A stretch of 64,000 nucleotides of DNA from Clostridium gelidum (GCF_019977655.1 NZ_AP024849.1:2389001-2453000), one strand, 5' to 3'. Shown: positions 44,392 through 53,386, numbered from the stretch's first letter. Notes: generated by a model not told the origin, from the letters alone. Numbers and translations are program-made.

Positions 44392-45851
44392 GAATAAAAA
44401 AGAGGCTTACAATATCAAATATTCTTATGATTGTAATACCTGTAGTAATTATATTCATTATTGCTGGAATAATGAGTATACCATTTTCAAAAGCATTTGA
44501 AAGCAAATTTGCAAGTGATAGAGAACGTGATTCTAATGCTTACTTCATTCAACAGAGCTTGAGACCAGATTTAAAAAATTTTAATAATAAAGATGATTTT
44601 GTTAAGTTACCCACCGAGTTGCAAGAGTTTCTCAAGCCTAAAGGTTATCACTTAATAATTACATATGATGGAGAAATAATTTCATCTAATGTTACAGATG
44701 AAGATAAAAAGGCTATTGCCAATATAGGAGAAGATATGCTTTTTAAATCTAATTCATTAGTGCTTGAGATGAATTCAACTTCTTTAGTTAAAAACAGCTT
44801 TAGAAAGGATAGCAAGGTTGTAAATATTATTGCAATTAATTCAAATTACCAACCTATAAGATTTGATATGAAACATGAAATGTCAACTTTTGTAGTAAGT
44901 TATATATTTATAGTTATTATTATTTCATTAATTGTTGTTACATTAACTAATGGTATATTGTCTACAAAGATTTATAAAAAATTGATAGTTCCTCTTGAAC
45001 TTTTAAGTTATGGGGCTGAACAGATTAAAAATGGAAATCTTGATTTTGAGATGAATTATGAAAGTGATGATGAGTTTAAACAAGTTTGCGGTGATTTTGA
45101 TGAAATGAGACTGAGATTAAAAGATTCTGTTGATGCGCAATTAAAATATGAGGAAGACAGAAAGCAATTGGTAGTTGGAATATCTCACGATTTAAGAACT
45201 CCGCTCACAGCAATTAAAGGATATGTAGAAGGATTAATTGATGGAATTGCAAAAACTCCTGAAAAACAAAAAAAATATCTAAACACAATTTATACGAAAG
45301 CATGTGATATGGATATCCTTGTAGATAGGCTATTTTTATTTTCAAAATTAGATACAGGTAGTTTTCCATTTAAATTTGATAAAATAAATATAAAGGAATA
45401 TATGAAAAGTTTTTATAATCACGTAAAAGATGAGTTTTATGGAAAAGATATTGAATTCTTTTTTAATAGTAAATGTGATGATTTATGTAGGGTGAAAATA
45501 GACTGTCAGGAAATGAATAGGGTTCTTTTAAATATAGTAGAAAATAGTGTGAAATATAATGGCAATTGCATGGGTGAAATCAAAATACGATTATTTGAAA
45601 AAGAAGATTCCGTAGTTGTAGAAGTTAGTGATAATGGGAAAGGTGTAGAAGAGGAGGAAATTTCTAATTTATTTGTAAGTTTTTATAGAGGAGATTCTTC
45701 AAGAACAAAACCTAGTGAAGGAAGTGGACTTGGACTCGCTATAGCAAAAAATATTGTAGAAGCCCATGGTGGAAAAATTGAAGCTTATAATATGGATGGG
45801 CTTACAATAAAGATAACTCTTCCTAAAATTTCGGATAAAGAATCAATATAG
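44388..45851 (+). CDS. Sensor histidine kinase
   Basis: The 487-residue membrane kinase has a first helix (about 10-30), an extracellular sensor of ~130 residues, a second helix (about 168-190), HAMP linker, the phospho-acceptor H267 in VVGISHDLRTPLTAIKGY, and the ATPase domain with N (NIVENSVKYNG), G1 (DNGKGV) and G2 (GSGLGLAIAKN). It pairs with the OmpR-type regulator 45 bases downstream. The stimulus is unknown; the adjacent exporter operon suggests antimicrobial or envelope stress, which is inference. Confidence 0.92.
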   Translation: MRIKKRLTISNILMIVIPVVIIFIIAGIMSIPFSKAFESKFASDRERDSNAYFIQQSLRPDLKNFNNKDDFVKLPTELQEFLKPKGYHLIITYDGEIISSNVTDEDKKAIANIGEDMLFKSNSLVLEMNSTSLVKNSFRKDSKVVNIIAINSNYQPIRFDMKHEMSTFVVSYIFIVIIISLIVVTLTNGILSTKIYKKLIVPLELLSYGAEQIKNGNLDFEMNYESDDEFKQVCGDFDEMRLRLKDSVDAQLKYEEDRKQLVVGISHDLRTPLTAIKGYVEGLIDGIAKTPEKQKKYLNTIYTKACDMDILVDRLFLFSKLDTGSFPFKFDKINIKEYMKSFYNHVKDEFYGKDIEFFFNSKCDDLCRVKIDCQEMNRVLLNIVENSVKYNGNCMGEIKIRLFEKEDSVVVEVSDNGKGVEEEEISNLFVSFYRGDSSRTKPSEGSGLGLAIAKNIVEAHGGKIEAYNMDGLTIKITLPKISDKESI

Positions 45852-45896
45852 ATAACCAAACTGAAACACTATCTTAAATGAAGAGAGGGATATTAA

Positions 45897-46595
45897 ATGA
45901 AAAGCATATTGATTATAGAAGATGATGAAAGTATTGCTGAATTAGAACGAGATTATCTTGAAGTATCTGGATTTCAAACTGAAATTGCGAGTACAGGAAC
46001 AGAAGGATTAGAACTTGCCTTAAATAAAGAATTTGATTTGATCTTATTAGATGTTATGTTACCAGGCAAAGATGGATTTAAGGTGTGTACAGAAATAAGA
46101 GCTGTAAAGGAAATACCGATTTTAATGGTCACAGCTAAAAAAGAAGATATTTACAAGATACAAGGACTTGGAATTGGAGCAGATGATTATATTGTAAAGC
46201 CATTTAGTCCTAGTGAACTTGTAGCACGAGTAAATGCACATATCTCTCGTTATGAACGTCTTACAAACATTGATAAGGATAATAATATTGAAAGAAGTTC
46301 AATAACTATTGGAAGAATTAAGATTTTACTTAAAGCTAGAAGAGTTTATGTTGTAGAGGAAGAAGTTAAATTTGCAAATAAAGAATTCGAATTATTAATG
46401 TTTTTAGCACTAAACCCCAATATCGTTTTTTCAAAGGATAAGTTATTAGATAGGATTTGGGGAGAAGAATCCTTAGGAGACAGTTCAACTGTTACTGTTC
46501 ATATTAATAGAATAAGAGAAAAAATTGAATTAGATAGCAGTAATCCTGAGTATATAGAAACCGTATGGGGAGCTGGATATAGATTTAATATATAA
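45897..46595 (+). CDS. OmpR-family response regulator
   Basis: The 232-residue protein has a receiver domain (acidic pocket DD at 9-10, phospho-acceptor D52 in LLLDVMLPG, conserved K in YIVKPFSP) and a C-terminal winged helix (about 135-230; DKLLDRIWGEESLGDSSTVTVHINRIREKIE). AGAGGG precedes the ATG. The likely targets are the exporter operon at 46972 and the membrane gene at 52018, whose promoters carry direct repeats. The stop codon is immediately followed by repeat A6. Confidence 0.93.
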   Translation: MKSILIIEDDESIAELERDYLEVSGFQTEIASTGTEGLELALNKEFDLILLDVMLPGKDGFKVCTEIRAVKEIPILMVTAKKEDIYKIQGLGIGADDYIVKPFSPSELVARVNAHISRYERLTNIDKDNNIERSSITIGRIKILLKARRVYVVEEEVKFANKEFELLMFLALNPNIVFSKDKLLDRIWGEESLGDSSTVTVHINRIREKIELDSSNPEYIETVWGAGYRFNI

Positions 46596-46739
46596 AGTGA
46601 TTCTTAGCTTCAGGTGGAGTTTTCTTAATATAGATACAATTTTCTCCACATGAAGCTTAGAAGAACTTATCCAGGAGCGTGCAACCGTTATCTCACACTT
46701 GAAGAATGGGAGTGTTACGGTTGCTAGCTATCGGATAAA
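46594..46739 (+). repeat. Hairpin-rich dispersed repeat, copy A6
   Basis: It begins at the regulator's TAA (TAAAGTGATTCTTAGCTTCAG), has the first hairpin ending CTTAG, then GAACTTATCCAGGAGCGTGC, the main stem GCAACCGTTATC...GTTACGGTTGC and the end TAGCTATCGGATAAA. A terminator follows only 10 bases later. Confidence 0.8.
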
Positions 46740-46748
46740 TTGCTAATA

Positions 46749-46814
46749 AGCTATATAAATAACTAATGTTTTATAATTTTAGAACAAGTTAGTTTTTTTA
46801 TATAGCTTTTTTAG
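46749..46814 (+). terminator. Terminator of the two-component operon
   Basis: A long imperfect stem (AGCTATATAAA..AACTAA with TTAGTT..TTTATATAGCT) followed by TTTTT. Confidence 0.65.
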
Positions 46815-46823
46815 AACTAAAAT

Positions 46824-46854
46824 ATTTAACGTAAATTTAACATTGGTTTATAAT
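46824..46854 (+). promoter_or_regulatory. Promoter of the exporter operon with ATTTAAC direct repeats
   Basis: ATTTAAC occurs at 46824-46830 and again at 46835-46841, an 11-bp step (one helical turn) as used by OmpR/PhoB-type dimers. TTAACG (46826-46831), 17 bases and a perfect TATAAT (46849-46854) form the promoter, so the repeats cover the -35 box. Confidence 0.55.
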
Positions 46855-46971
46855 TTGTTTATATTTGTTTTATAGCAAGGTTAGAATTACCTATTATACT
46901 AAGGATAACAATTAAATTATATTTAAAAGTAGAATATTATTGTAGAATGACAAATTGAGGAGGAGACAAAA

Positions 46972-48159
46972 TTGAAAAAGATATTTATAAGTTGTTTAAT
47001 AATGACTTTAATGCTAACAAACATATCATTGGTAAATATATCTAGTGTACAAGCAGCTACAACTGATAATGTTGTAACTACAACTGAAAACACTATAAAA
47101 ATATCCTTAGATAATATAAGAGATATTGTGATTGAGAATAATTTGGACCTTAAAATTGCAGACAATAATCTAAAAATTACAAAAGAAAAGCGTGATGATG
47201 CCAAGTCAACTTATGAGGGAAAAACAGAACCTACTGATAGTGATAAGCCTCAAAGTTCAGATTCAAAGTATGCTACTGATGATGCTAATCATACTGCTTA
47301 TAATGCAGATAAGGCAGTTTATGATAAATCTGTGACAGATTATAACGCAGCTAAAAAGGACTATGAAACAACTAAAAATAATTATAAAACAGCGAAAACT
47401 AATTATGACCAAAAAGTTGAAAGTGTAGTTTATTCAGCACAAACAGCTTACTTAAATTATTTATCTGATTTAGCTACACAAAAATTAAACGAAGATACAG
47501 TAAAGACTAATGAAAAAGAAGCAAAAGTATATAAACTTCAATATGATAGTGGGTTTATATCTAAAAATACATATATTGATAATTTACAAAAAAATACCTC
47601 AGTCAATGATTTGAATTCATCAAAAGATAAAGTAGAACTTGAAAGAATACAATTATGCAATACACTAGGAATTAGCCCAGAAGAAAAAATGATATTTAAT
47701 ACAGAAATAAATGAAGATTTTCAAGTTATTTCAAAAATAAATTATGAGAATGACTTAAATCAAATGCTTGATAATAATTTTGATATAAAAGATAAAAATG
47801 ATGCTATTGATGACTTAGACGATGAAAAAGATGATGATACAGACATATATGATTATAATGTTGATAATGCTGAAATTTCTTTAAAACAAGCAATAAATAC
47901 TGCAGAAACAGACTTTAAAGGAAAATATAATGATCTTATTACTTCATATAATTCAATAAAAAGCAGTTATGATGTAATAATTCAAGAACAAAAAGAGTAT
48001 CAAGTTACTCAAACACAATATGATTATGGGTTCATCTCTCAAAACGGACTAGATGCTAAAAAATTAAAGCTGGATACTGATATTGCTTCTTTTATTAAAT
48101 CTAGAAATTCGTGCTATCTATTATATTTAAAGTATATTGAAATGAAAGAAGGGTACTAA
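46972..48159 (+). CDS. TolC-family-like secreted coiled-coil protein
   Basis: The 395-residue product has a signal peptide (cleavage near ...SVQAA, about residue 28) and long helical heptad regions in two related halves (DNNLKITKEKRDDAKSTYEG... and ...AEISLKQAINTAETDFKGKYNDL). Each half holds a LNYLSDLATQK / LKLDTDIASF-type TolC motif. It resembles outer-membrane efflux proteins although the organism appears to have no outer membrane. The TTG start follows GAGGAGG. It is the first gene of a four-gene exporter operon. Confidence 0.75.
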   Translation: MKKIFISCLIMTLMLTNISLVNISSVQAATTDNVVTTTENTIKISLDNIRDIVIENNLDLKIADNNLKITKEKRDDAKSTYEGKTEPTDSDKPQSSDSKYATDDANHTAYNADKAVYDKSVTDYNAAKKDYETTKNNYKTAKTNYDQKVESVVYSAQTAYLNYLSDLATQKLNEDTVKTNEKEAKVYKLQYDSGFISKNTYIDNLQKNTSVNDLNSSKDKVELERIQLCNTLGISPEEKMIFNTEINEDFQVISKINYENDLNQMLDNNFDIKDKNDAIDDLDDEKDDDTDIYDYNVDNAEISLKQAINTAETDFKGKYNDLITSYNSIKSSYDVIIQEQKEYQVTQTQYDYGFISQNGLDAKKLKLDTDIASFIKSRNSCYLLYLKYIEMKEGY

Positions 48160-48160
48160 A

Positions 48161-49627
48161 TTGAAGCTATCATTTAAAAAGAAAAACTTAGGAAATAAAG
48201 AAATTATAAACAAGGAAGTTATAAAGAAAAAATTCCTAAATAAAAAAGTAATAATAATATCAACTATAATAATTATTATAATTGTAGGAATTGTCGGATA
48301 TAAAATTTATGCTAATAAAAAGGCACTAGCAGCGAAAAGTAATGTTAAATATACTGTTTTAAATAAAACTAATCTTGTAAAAAGCCTTAGTACTTCAGGA
48401 TCAGTAAAAAGTGATAGCAATACAAATGTTTATAGTAATTCTACTGGAAAAGTAAAAACTGTGAATGTATCAGTTGGTGATAAGGTAAAGGCAGGAGATG
48501 TTTTAGCAGTATTAGATACTGAAACTCTAGAACAAGATATAGCAAAATTGCAAGAAACAATTAAGAATAATGATGCTTCAACACAAATAGATCTAGAAAA
48601 TAATAAGAAAGCTTATGACAATCTTATATATTTGTATGATAATAATTTAAATACAGATTTAATAAGTAAAGAGACAGCTGTTAATTCAAATAAGCTAGAT
48701 CTTGAAACGGCGCAAAAAAATTATGACTATAATAAGGTGATGCTTGAAAATGGCGAGGTTTCACAGGAAGTTTTAAATAAAGCGAAAAATGATTATGAAA
48801 AGGCAAAAGCGAATTATGATAACGCAACTGTAAATTTAGAGAATTCAAAAGTAACAGTTCAGCAATCATTAGATAAAGCAAAAAATGATTATGAAAAGTC
48901 AAAATTAGCTTCTGAAAATAAAAGTAATCAGATGGATTTAGAGAATAAACAAAAGGCTCTAGCAGATTGCACAATTGTAGCACCAGTTGATGGAACAATA
49001 ACAAATGTTAATGCAACAGTAGGTAATTCAAGTAGTGGTGCTTTATTCAAAATTGAGGATTTAAGTGATCTAATTGTAAATGTATCTATTGCTGAAGTAG
49101 ATGTTCCTAAGATAAAGGTTGGACAAAAGGCAAATATAACAACAGATGCAACTGGAAAAGAAGTAATTGCTGGAGAAATTATGAGTATTGATCCAATTTC
49201 AAGTAGTTCTAGTACAAGTAGTAGCTCATCAAGTAATAGCTCATCAGGAACTAGCAGCAGTAGTACAAGTAGTAGTACTTCTACAAGTACTGATGTAACA
49301 TTTACAGCAAAAGTTAAGATAGATAGTAAAAATGAAAATATTAAAGAGGGTATGAATGCTATAGTTAATATTGTTTTAGATGAGAAAGATGATATATATG
49401 CAGTTCCATATTCATCTATTGTTAAGAGTAAGAATGGAAATAATATATATGTAGCAGAAGAACAAAAAGGAAAATATGTGGTTAAAGAAATTCCAGTTAC
49501 TAAAGGAATAGAATCAGATGTCAATATAGAAATTCAAGGAGAAGATATTAAAGATGGATTAATTGTAATTGGTGATACAACAACTTATAAACCAGGAAGT
49601 ATTGTACAAATAAATAAGAATAAATAA
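48161..49627 (+). CDS. HlyD/MacA-like membrane fusion (adaptor) protein
   Basis: The 488-residue protein has an N-terminal membrane helix (about 28-48), a lipoyl half-motif (SGKVKTVNVSVGDKVKAGDVLAVLDT), a long helical hairpin (about 120-260), the second lipoyl half (ADCTIVAPVDGTITNVNATVG) and a beta-barrel. The barrel is interrupted by a ~35-residue serine/threonine-rich stretch at about 348-382. It should link the ABC permease to the TolC-like partner on the outside of the cell. The TTG start lies one base after the previous stop. Confidence 0.88.
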   Translation: MKLSFKKKNLGNKEIINKEVIKKKFLNKKVIIISTIIIIIIVGIVGYKIYANKKALAAKSNVKYTVLNKTNLVKSLSTSGSVKSDSNTNVYSNSTGKVKTVNVSVGDKVKAGDVLAVLDTETLEQDIAKLQETIKNNDASTQIDLENNKKAYDNLIYLYDNNLNTDLISKETAVNSNKLDLETAQKNYDYNKVMLENGEVSQEVLNKAKNDYEKAKANYDNATVNLENSKVTVQQSLDKAKNDYEKSKLASENKSNQMDLENKQKALADCTIVAPVDGTITNVNATVGNSSSGALFKIEDLSDLIVNVSIAEVDVPKIKVGQKANITTDATGKEVIAGEIMSIDPISSSSSTSSSSSSNSSSGTSSSSTSSSTSTSTDVTFTAKVKIDSKNENIKEGMNAIVNIVLDEKDDIYAVPYSSIVKSKNGNNIYVAEEQKGKYVVKEIPVTKGIESDVNIEIQGEDIKDGLIVIGDTTTYKPGSIVQINKNK

Positions 49628-49640
49628 GAGGTGAGTTTTT

Positions 49641-50378
49641 TTGAGTAAAAATATAATAGAAATGAAGAATATTGTAAAGAGTTTTTACATAGGAACTCCC
49701 AATCAGCTGAATATTCTAAAAAATCTTGATATTACTATAAAAGAAGGTGAATTTGTATCTATTGTTGGAACTTCTGGATCAGGAAAGAGTACTCTGATGA
49801 ATATAATAGGTGCACTTGATAGACCTACTTCGGGAACCTATGTTTTAGATGAAACTGATGTTAATGAAAAATCAGATGATGGTTTATCAGAAATAAGAAA
49901 TAAGAAAATAGGATTTGTATTTCAGACCTATAATTTAATACCAAGGAGTTCAGCTTTAAAAAATGTTGAATTGCCAATGCTTTATTATGGAATGAATCCA
50001 AACGAGCGAAGAGAACGTGCTAAAGAACTTTTAGATCTTGTTGAAATGAAAGATAGAATGAGTCATCAACCTAGTGAATTATCAGGAGGGCAAAAACAAA
50101 GAGTTGCAATAGCTAGGGCTCTTGCAAATAATCCTAGCATAATTCTAGCAGATGAACCTACAGGTGCTCTTGACTCTACAACTGGAAGACTTGTTATGGA
50201 TTTATTTCATAAAATTCATGAGCAAGAGGGAAAAACAATAATATTAATAACTCATAACAATGAACTTGCAGAAGAAACAGAAAAAATTATAGTACTTAAA
50301 GATGGGGAAATAATATCAGACAAATATAATGATAAATATTCTAGAAGATTTCAAGTTGGTGAAGAGCTATGTTTATAA
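49641..50378 (+). CDS. MacB/LolD-type ABC transporter ATPase
   Basis: The 245-residue protein has all ABC motifs: Walker A GTSGSGKST, Q-loop FVFQTYN, signature LSGGQKQR, Walker B IILADEPTGALD and the switch His in LITHN. The family is the MacB/LolD/FtsE group that drives mechanotransmission without carrying substrate through the membrane. GAGGTGA precedes the TTG start. It overlaps the permease gene by ten bases. Confidence 0.93.
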   Translation: MSKNIIEMKNIVKSFYIGTPNQLNILKNLDITIKEGEFVSIVGTSGSGKSTLMNIIGALDRPTSGTYVLDETDVNEKSDDGLSEIRNKKIGFVFQTYNLIPRSSALKNVELPMLYYGMNPNERRERAKELLDLVEMKDRMSHQPSELSGGQKQRVAIARALANNPSIILADEPTGALDSTTGRLVMDLFHKIHEQEGKTIILITHNNELAEETEKIIVLKDGEIISDKYNDKYSRRFQVGEELCL

Positions 50379-51715
50379 AAGAAAATATAATGCTTGCTGT
50401 AGCAGGGCTTAAATCTAATAAAATGCGTGCATTACTTACAATGCTTGGGATAATAATAGGTATATCATCTGTAATTGGTATTGTTTCAGTAGGAAATGCA
50501 TTAACAGCTTCTGTAACAAGTAATGTGGCTAGCATGGGAGCTAATAATATTACAATTAATGTAGCACAAAGAAGCACAACTAGTACACAAAAAAATGGAT
50601 CTGGTGGAGGCGGAGGTGGTTTGAGATTACCTGGTGGTGGCGGTGGCGCCCCTGGGGGTGGAGGGAAAAACGGATCATCTTCAAGCTCAACAAAGAAAAC
50701 ACCAGCAGATTCAGATCTTTTATCCATGGAAAAGATTAATGCATTAAGAGAGAATTATAGTGACAAAATAAATGCAATAAGTATATCTAAAAATAGTGGT
50801 TCGGGTAAAGTAAAAGACGGATCTTTATTTGCAAATATAAGTGTAGTTGGTACAAATGATGGGTATCAAGACGTTAAAAATATTACGCTTAGTGAAGGAA
50901 GATTTATTTCAGAACAAGATATGACTGATGTAAAAAAAGTTGCAGTAGTATCTGATAAATTAGTAGCTAAAATGTTTAGTGAAGATATTGATCCAATAGG
51001 ACAAGAAGTAAAAGTTTATGTATCAGGTACCATTAAGAGTTACACTATAATTGGAGTATATAAATACGAATCAAATGGAGGGAATTCTTCAGAATCTGAT
51101 GATAATTTAAGCACAGATTTATATCTTCCAATAACTGTTGTAAAAACATCATCATTAGATAAAAATTATCAATCCATAACAATAAAATCAAATGACAATG
51201 TTGATATATCAGCATTTACAGATGAACTTTCAGCTTACTTAGCTACTGTATATGAAAATAATAAAGACTTTGAAGGAAAAGCTAGTAATATGCAAAGTAT
51301 GCTTTCATCACTTACAACAATGATGTCGACATTAAAAATAGCTATAGCTGTAATTGCAGGAATATCCCTTTTAGTTGGTGGTATTGGAGTTATGAATATA
51401 ATGCTTGTATCTGTAACCGAAAGAACAAGAGAAATAGGAACTAGAAAAGCATTAGGAGCTAAAAGTACACATATACAAATGCAATTTATAGTTGAATCAA
51501 TGATAATATGTGCAATTGGTGGTCTTATAGGAATAGTACTAGGAATACTTATAGGTGCTATAGGTGCTACTATACTTAAACAAAGCCCATCAATATCGAT
51601 ACCTATAATTTTAATAAGCTTCACATTCTCAATGGTAATTGGTGTATTCTTTGGATATTATCCAGCTAAGAAAGCAGCAAATCTTGATCCAATTGAAGCA
51701 CTTAGATATGAGTAA
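50369..51715 (+). CDS. MacB-type ABC transporter permease
   Basis: The 448-residue protein has helix 1 (about 20-42), a large extracellular MacB core domain, and three C-terminal helices with the family signature (GGIGVMNIMLVSVTERTREIGTRKALGAK). Right after the first domain strand is a glycine/proline/serine-rich linker at about residues 75-110 (for example SGGGGGGLRLPGGGG). This creates a locally G+C-rich patch at 50597-50670, unlike its neighbours. With the ATPase, adaptor and TolC-like protein it makes a MacAB-TolC-style exporter; substrate unknown. Confidence 0.9.
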   Translation: MFIKENIMLAVAGLKSNKMRALLTMLGIIIGISSVIGIVSVGNALTASVTSNVASMGANNITINVAQRSTTSTQKNGSGGGGGGLRLPGGGGGAPGGGGKNGSSSSSTKKTPADSDLLSMEKINALRENYSDKINAISISKNSGSGKVKDGSLFANISVVGTNDGYQDVKNITLSEGRFISEQDMTDVKKVAVVSDKLVAKMFSEDIDPIGQEVKVYVSGTIKSYTIIGVYKYESNGGNSSESDDNLSTDLYLPITVVKTSSLDKNYQSITIKSNDNVDISAFTDELSAYLATVYENNKDFEGKASNMQSMLSSLTTMMSTLKIAIAVIAGISLLVGGIGVMNIMLVSVTERTREIGTRKALGAKSTHIQMQFIVESMIICAIGGLIGIVLGILIGAIGATILKQSPSISIPIILISFTFSMVIGVFFGYYPAKKAANLDPIEALRYE

Positions 51716-51773
51716 AATTAAAATGATAACTTTAAAGAATTAATAGTCAATTAAGGATAAAAACATAGAGTGA

Positions 51774-51814
51774 AAATGACAGTCCGAATATAAGATTTGG
51801 ATTGTCATTTTTTT
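51774..51814 (+). terminator. Terminator of the exporter operon
   Basis: Stem AAATGACAGTCC / GGATTGTCATTT (G-U pair) with a 13-base loop and TTTTG tail. Confidence 0.85.
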
Positions 51815-51850
51815 GTTCAAATTAAATCATTATTTTAAAAATGACTTCCT

Positions 51851-51915
51851 ATTAAGAATATTAAGAAATTATTAAGAGTATCTTAATTGTAAAAATAAAG
51901 ATCATGAAGTAAAAT
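51851..51915 (+). promoter_or_regulatory. Promoter with ATTAAGA repeats upstream of the 52018 gene
   Basis: ATTAAGA occurs at 51851, 51860 and 51871, with an inverted TCTTAAT at 51881. They lie just ahead of a promoter TTGTAA (51887-51892), 17 bases, TAAAAT (51910-51915). This is where a transcription activator would bind. The local two-component regulator is a natural candidate. Confidence 0.5.
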
Positions 51916-52017
51916 AATACTTTGTAAGGAATAAAATACAAAGTAATTTATTAGAAAACTTTATATGAAATGCATATAAATAAAATTAGTTATATTAAGA
52001 AATGGGGAGATTAGAAA

Positions 52018-52509
52018 ATGAAAAATAAAAATAACTTTTGGGGATTCTTTTTGATAATAATAGGTATATTATTGTTTATATCAAAATTATTTAGTATACA
52101 ACTATTTAATATGGGGAGATTATGGCCAATATTTGTTTTAATACCAGGTTTATGCTTCAATTTTGCATATTTTTCTACAAGAAAAGGACCAGGGGTATTA
52201 GTTCCAGGAGGAATTTTAACAACAATAGGGTTACTGTTTTTCTTTGAAACAATGACTAATTGGCATTTTGCAGGATATACATGGCCAATATATCCGTTAG
52301 CTGTTGCAGTGGGATTATTTCAATTATATATTTTTGGTGGCAGAAAAAGAGAATTGCTTATCCCAGTAGGTATTTTAACTTTAGTGTCAGCTACGTCTTT
52401 TGCTTCCATGATTTTTGGAAACATTAATACTTCACTTGTAGTGCCAGCTATATTAGTATTGCTTGGAGTATATTTAATATTTGGAAAAGGACATGGAAAG
52501 GTAGAATAG
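52018..52509 (+). CDS. LiaI/LiaF-type (DUF5668-like) membrane protein
   Basis: The 163-residue protein has about five short hydrophobic helices and repeated glycine-rich turns: FWGFFLIIIGILLFISKLF, MGRLWPIFVLIPGL, and WPIYPLAVAVGLFQLYIFGG. This is the LiaI-LiaF-like transmembrane region seen in bacteriocin- and envelope-stress-responsive proteins. GGGGAG precedes the ATG. It follows the exporter operon and has its own repeat-bearing promoter, so a shared response to envelope stress is plausible but not shown. Confidence 0.7.
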   Translation: MKNKNNFWGFFLIIIGILLFISKLFSIQLFNMGRLWPIFVLIPGLCFNFAYFSTRKGPGVLVPGGILTTIGLLFFFETMTNWHFAGYTWPIYPLAVAVGLFQLYIFGGRKRELLIPVGILTLVSATSFASMIFGNINTSLVVPAILVLLGVYLIFGKGHGKVE

Positions 52510-52518
52510 ATTTTTTAT

Positions 52519-52568
52519 ATGCCCTAGAATGATTAGTGAAAGTAAATCATTCTAGGGCATGTTTTATT
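52519..52568. terminator. Bidirectional terminator between the 52018 gene and ytaF-like gene
   Basis: A 16-base perfect stem (ATGCCCTAGAATGATT / AATCATTCTAGGGCAT) with a ten-base loop and a T-rich tail. Confidence 0.85.
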
Positions 52569-52588
52569 TGTTGTTTTATTTATATGTC

Positions 52589-53212
52589 TTACACAAAGGT
52601 TTCAACTATTCCCCAAATTATGAGGATGACACCAGAAATTAAATTTGAATATCTATTAAACCATTTTGATATATATATATTAGAATTAAAATATCCTAAA
52701 TAAACGCTAACTAGAGTAAGAATAAAATTAAATAAGACACTAAGACTAATACTAACACCTGTGATACTGGCAGCAAAACAAATGAAGAAGGTGTTTAACA
52801 TAAGAACAATAGAAATATTAAAACATTCTTTTATAAGTATATGATTCGATTTATCAGAAATTATAGTGCGTGGATTTTCTGAAATATTTTTATATTTTAA
52901 GGAGCCTTCAAAATAATAAGAAGTGTCATATCCCGAGCGTTTTTCTTCTAGTCTAATATATTCTACTATGAAATAAATTCCAATAAAACTTAAAAGAATA
53001 CCACCAAATATGTTACCAAGCTCTGGTTTCAATAAATATAAAATTAATTTGCCAATATACATAGAAATAAATGTACCAATAGAAGTTAGTATTGCAAGTA
53101 AAATAGTTCTAGAATTACTTAAATATATTTTTTTAATTCCATAAGAGGAAGAAATCGTTAAAGTAATCAAACTTAAAGATATAGACAATAAAAGTGGTGA
53201 TAAAAAAATCAT
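52589..53212 (-). CDS. ytaF: YtaF-like sporulation membrane protein
   Basis: The 207-residue protein has about six membrane helices in two related halves with a charged loop between (about 90-130). It matches the YtaF/MntP-like pattern: LLLSISLSLITLTISSSYGIKK and the second-half VLMLNTFFICFAASITGVS. The acidic residues that MntP-type manganese exporters keep in these helices are largely replaced, so transport activity is doubtful. YtaF is induced in sporulating Bacillus; its task is unclear. Confidence 0.7.
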   Translation of the reverse strand: MIFLSPLLLSISLSLITLTISSSYGIKKIYLSNSRTILLAILTSIGTFISMYIGKLILYLLKPELGNIFGGILLSFIGIYFIVEYIRLEEKRSGYDTSYYFEGSLKYKNISENPRTIISDKSNHILIKECFNISIVLMLNTFFICFAASITGVSISLSVLFNFILTLVSVYLGYFNSNIYISKWFNRYSNLISGVILIIWGIVETFV

Positions 53213-53325
53213 ATGGAACTCCTAAAAATTACTTTAGTACAATATATTCATATAATCCAAAAAGGATTATATTTTGATAAATTTATAAAATATGTGCTTA
53301 AATATTATGAAAAGTGACTGAAATG

Positions 53326-53354
53326 TTTACATATAATCAACAGTATGGTAAAAT
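53326..53354 (+). promoter_or_regulatory. Promoter of the leuA region
   Basis: TTTACA (53326-53331), 17 bases, TAAAAT (53349-53354). No leucine T-box is present between it and leuA. Confidence 0.6.
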
Positions 53355-53386
53355 ACAGGTAATGTTTTTAAATAATTAAAGAGGTG

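Noticed and set aside
48928..49524. 198-codon minus-strand frame opposite the HlyD-like gene
   Set aside because: It is a shadow of the serine-rich coding strand (S codons give L/V/E runs in antisense). No ribosome site is present.
50341..50727. Proline-rich minus-strand frame opposite the MacB permease
   Set aside because: The proline run is the antisense image of the glycine-rich linker and not a gene.
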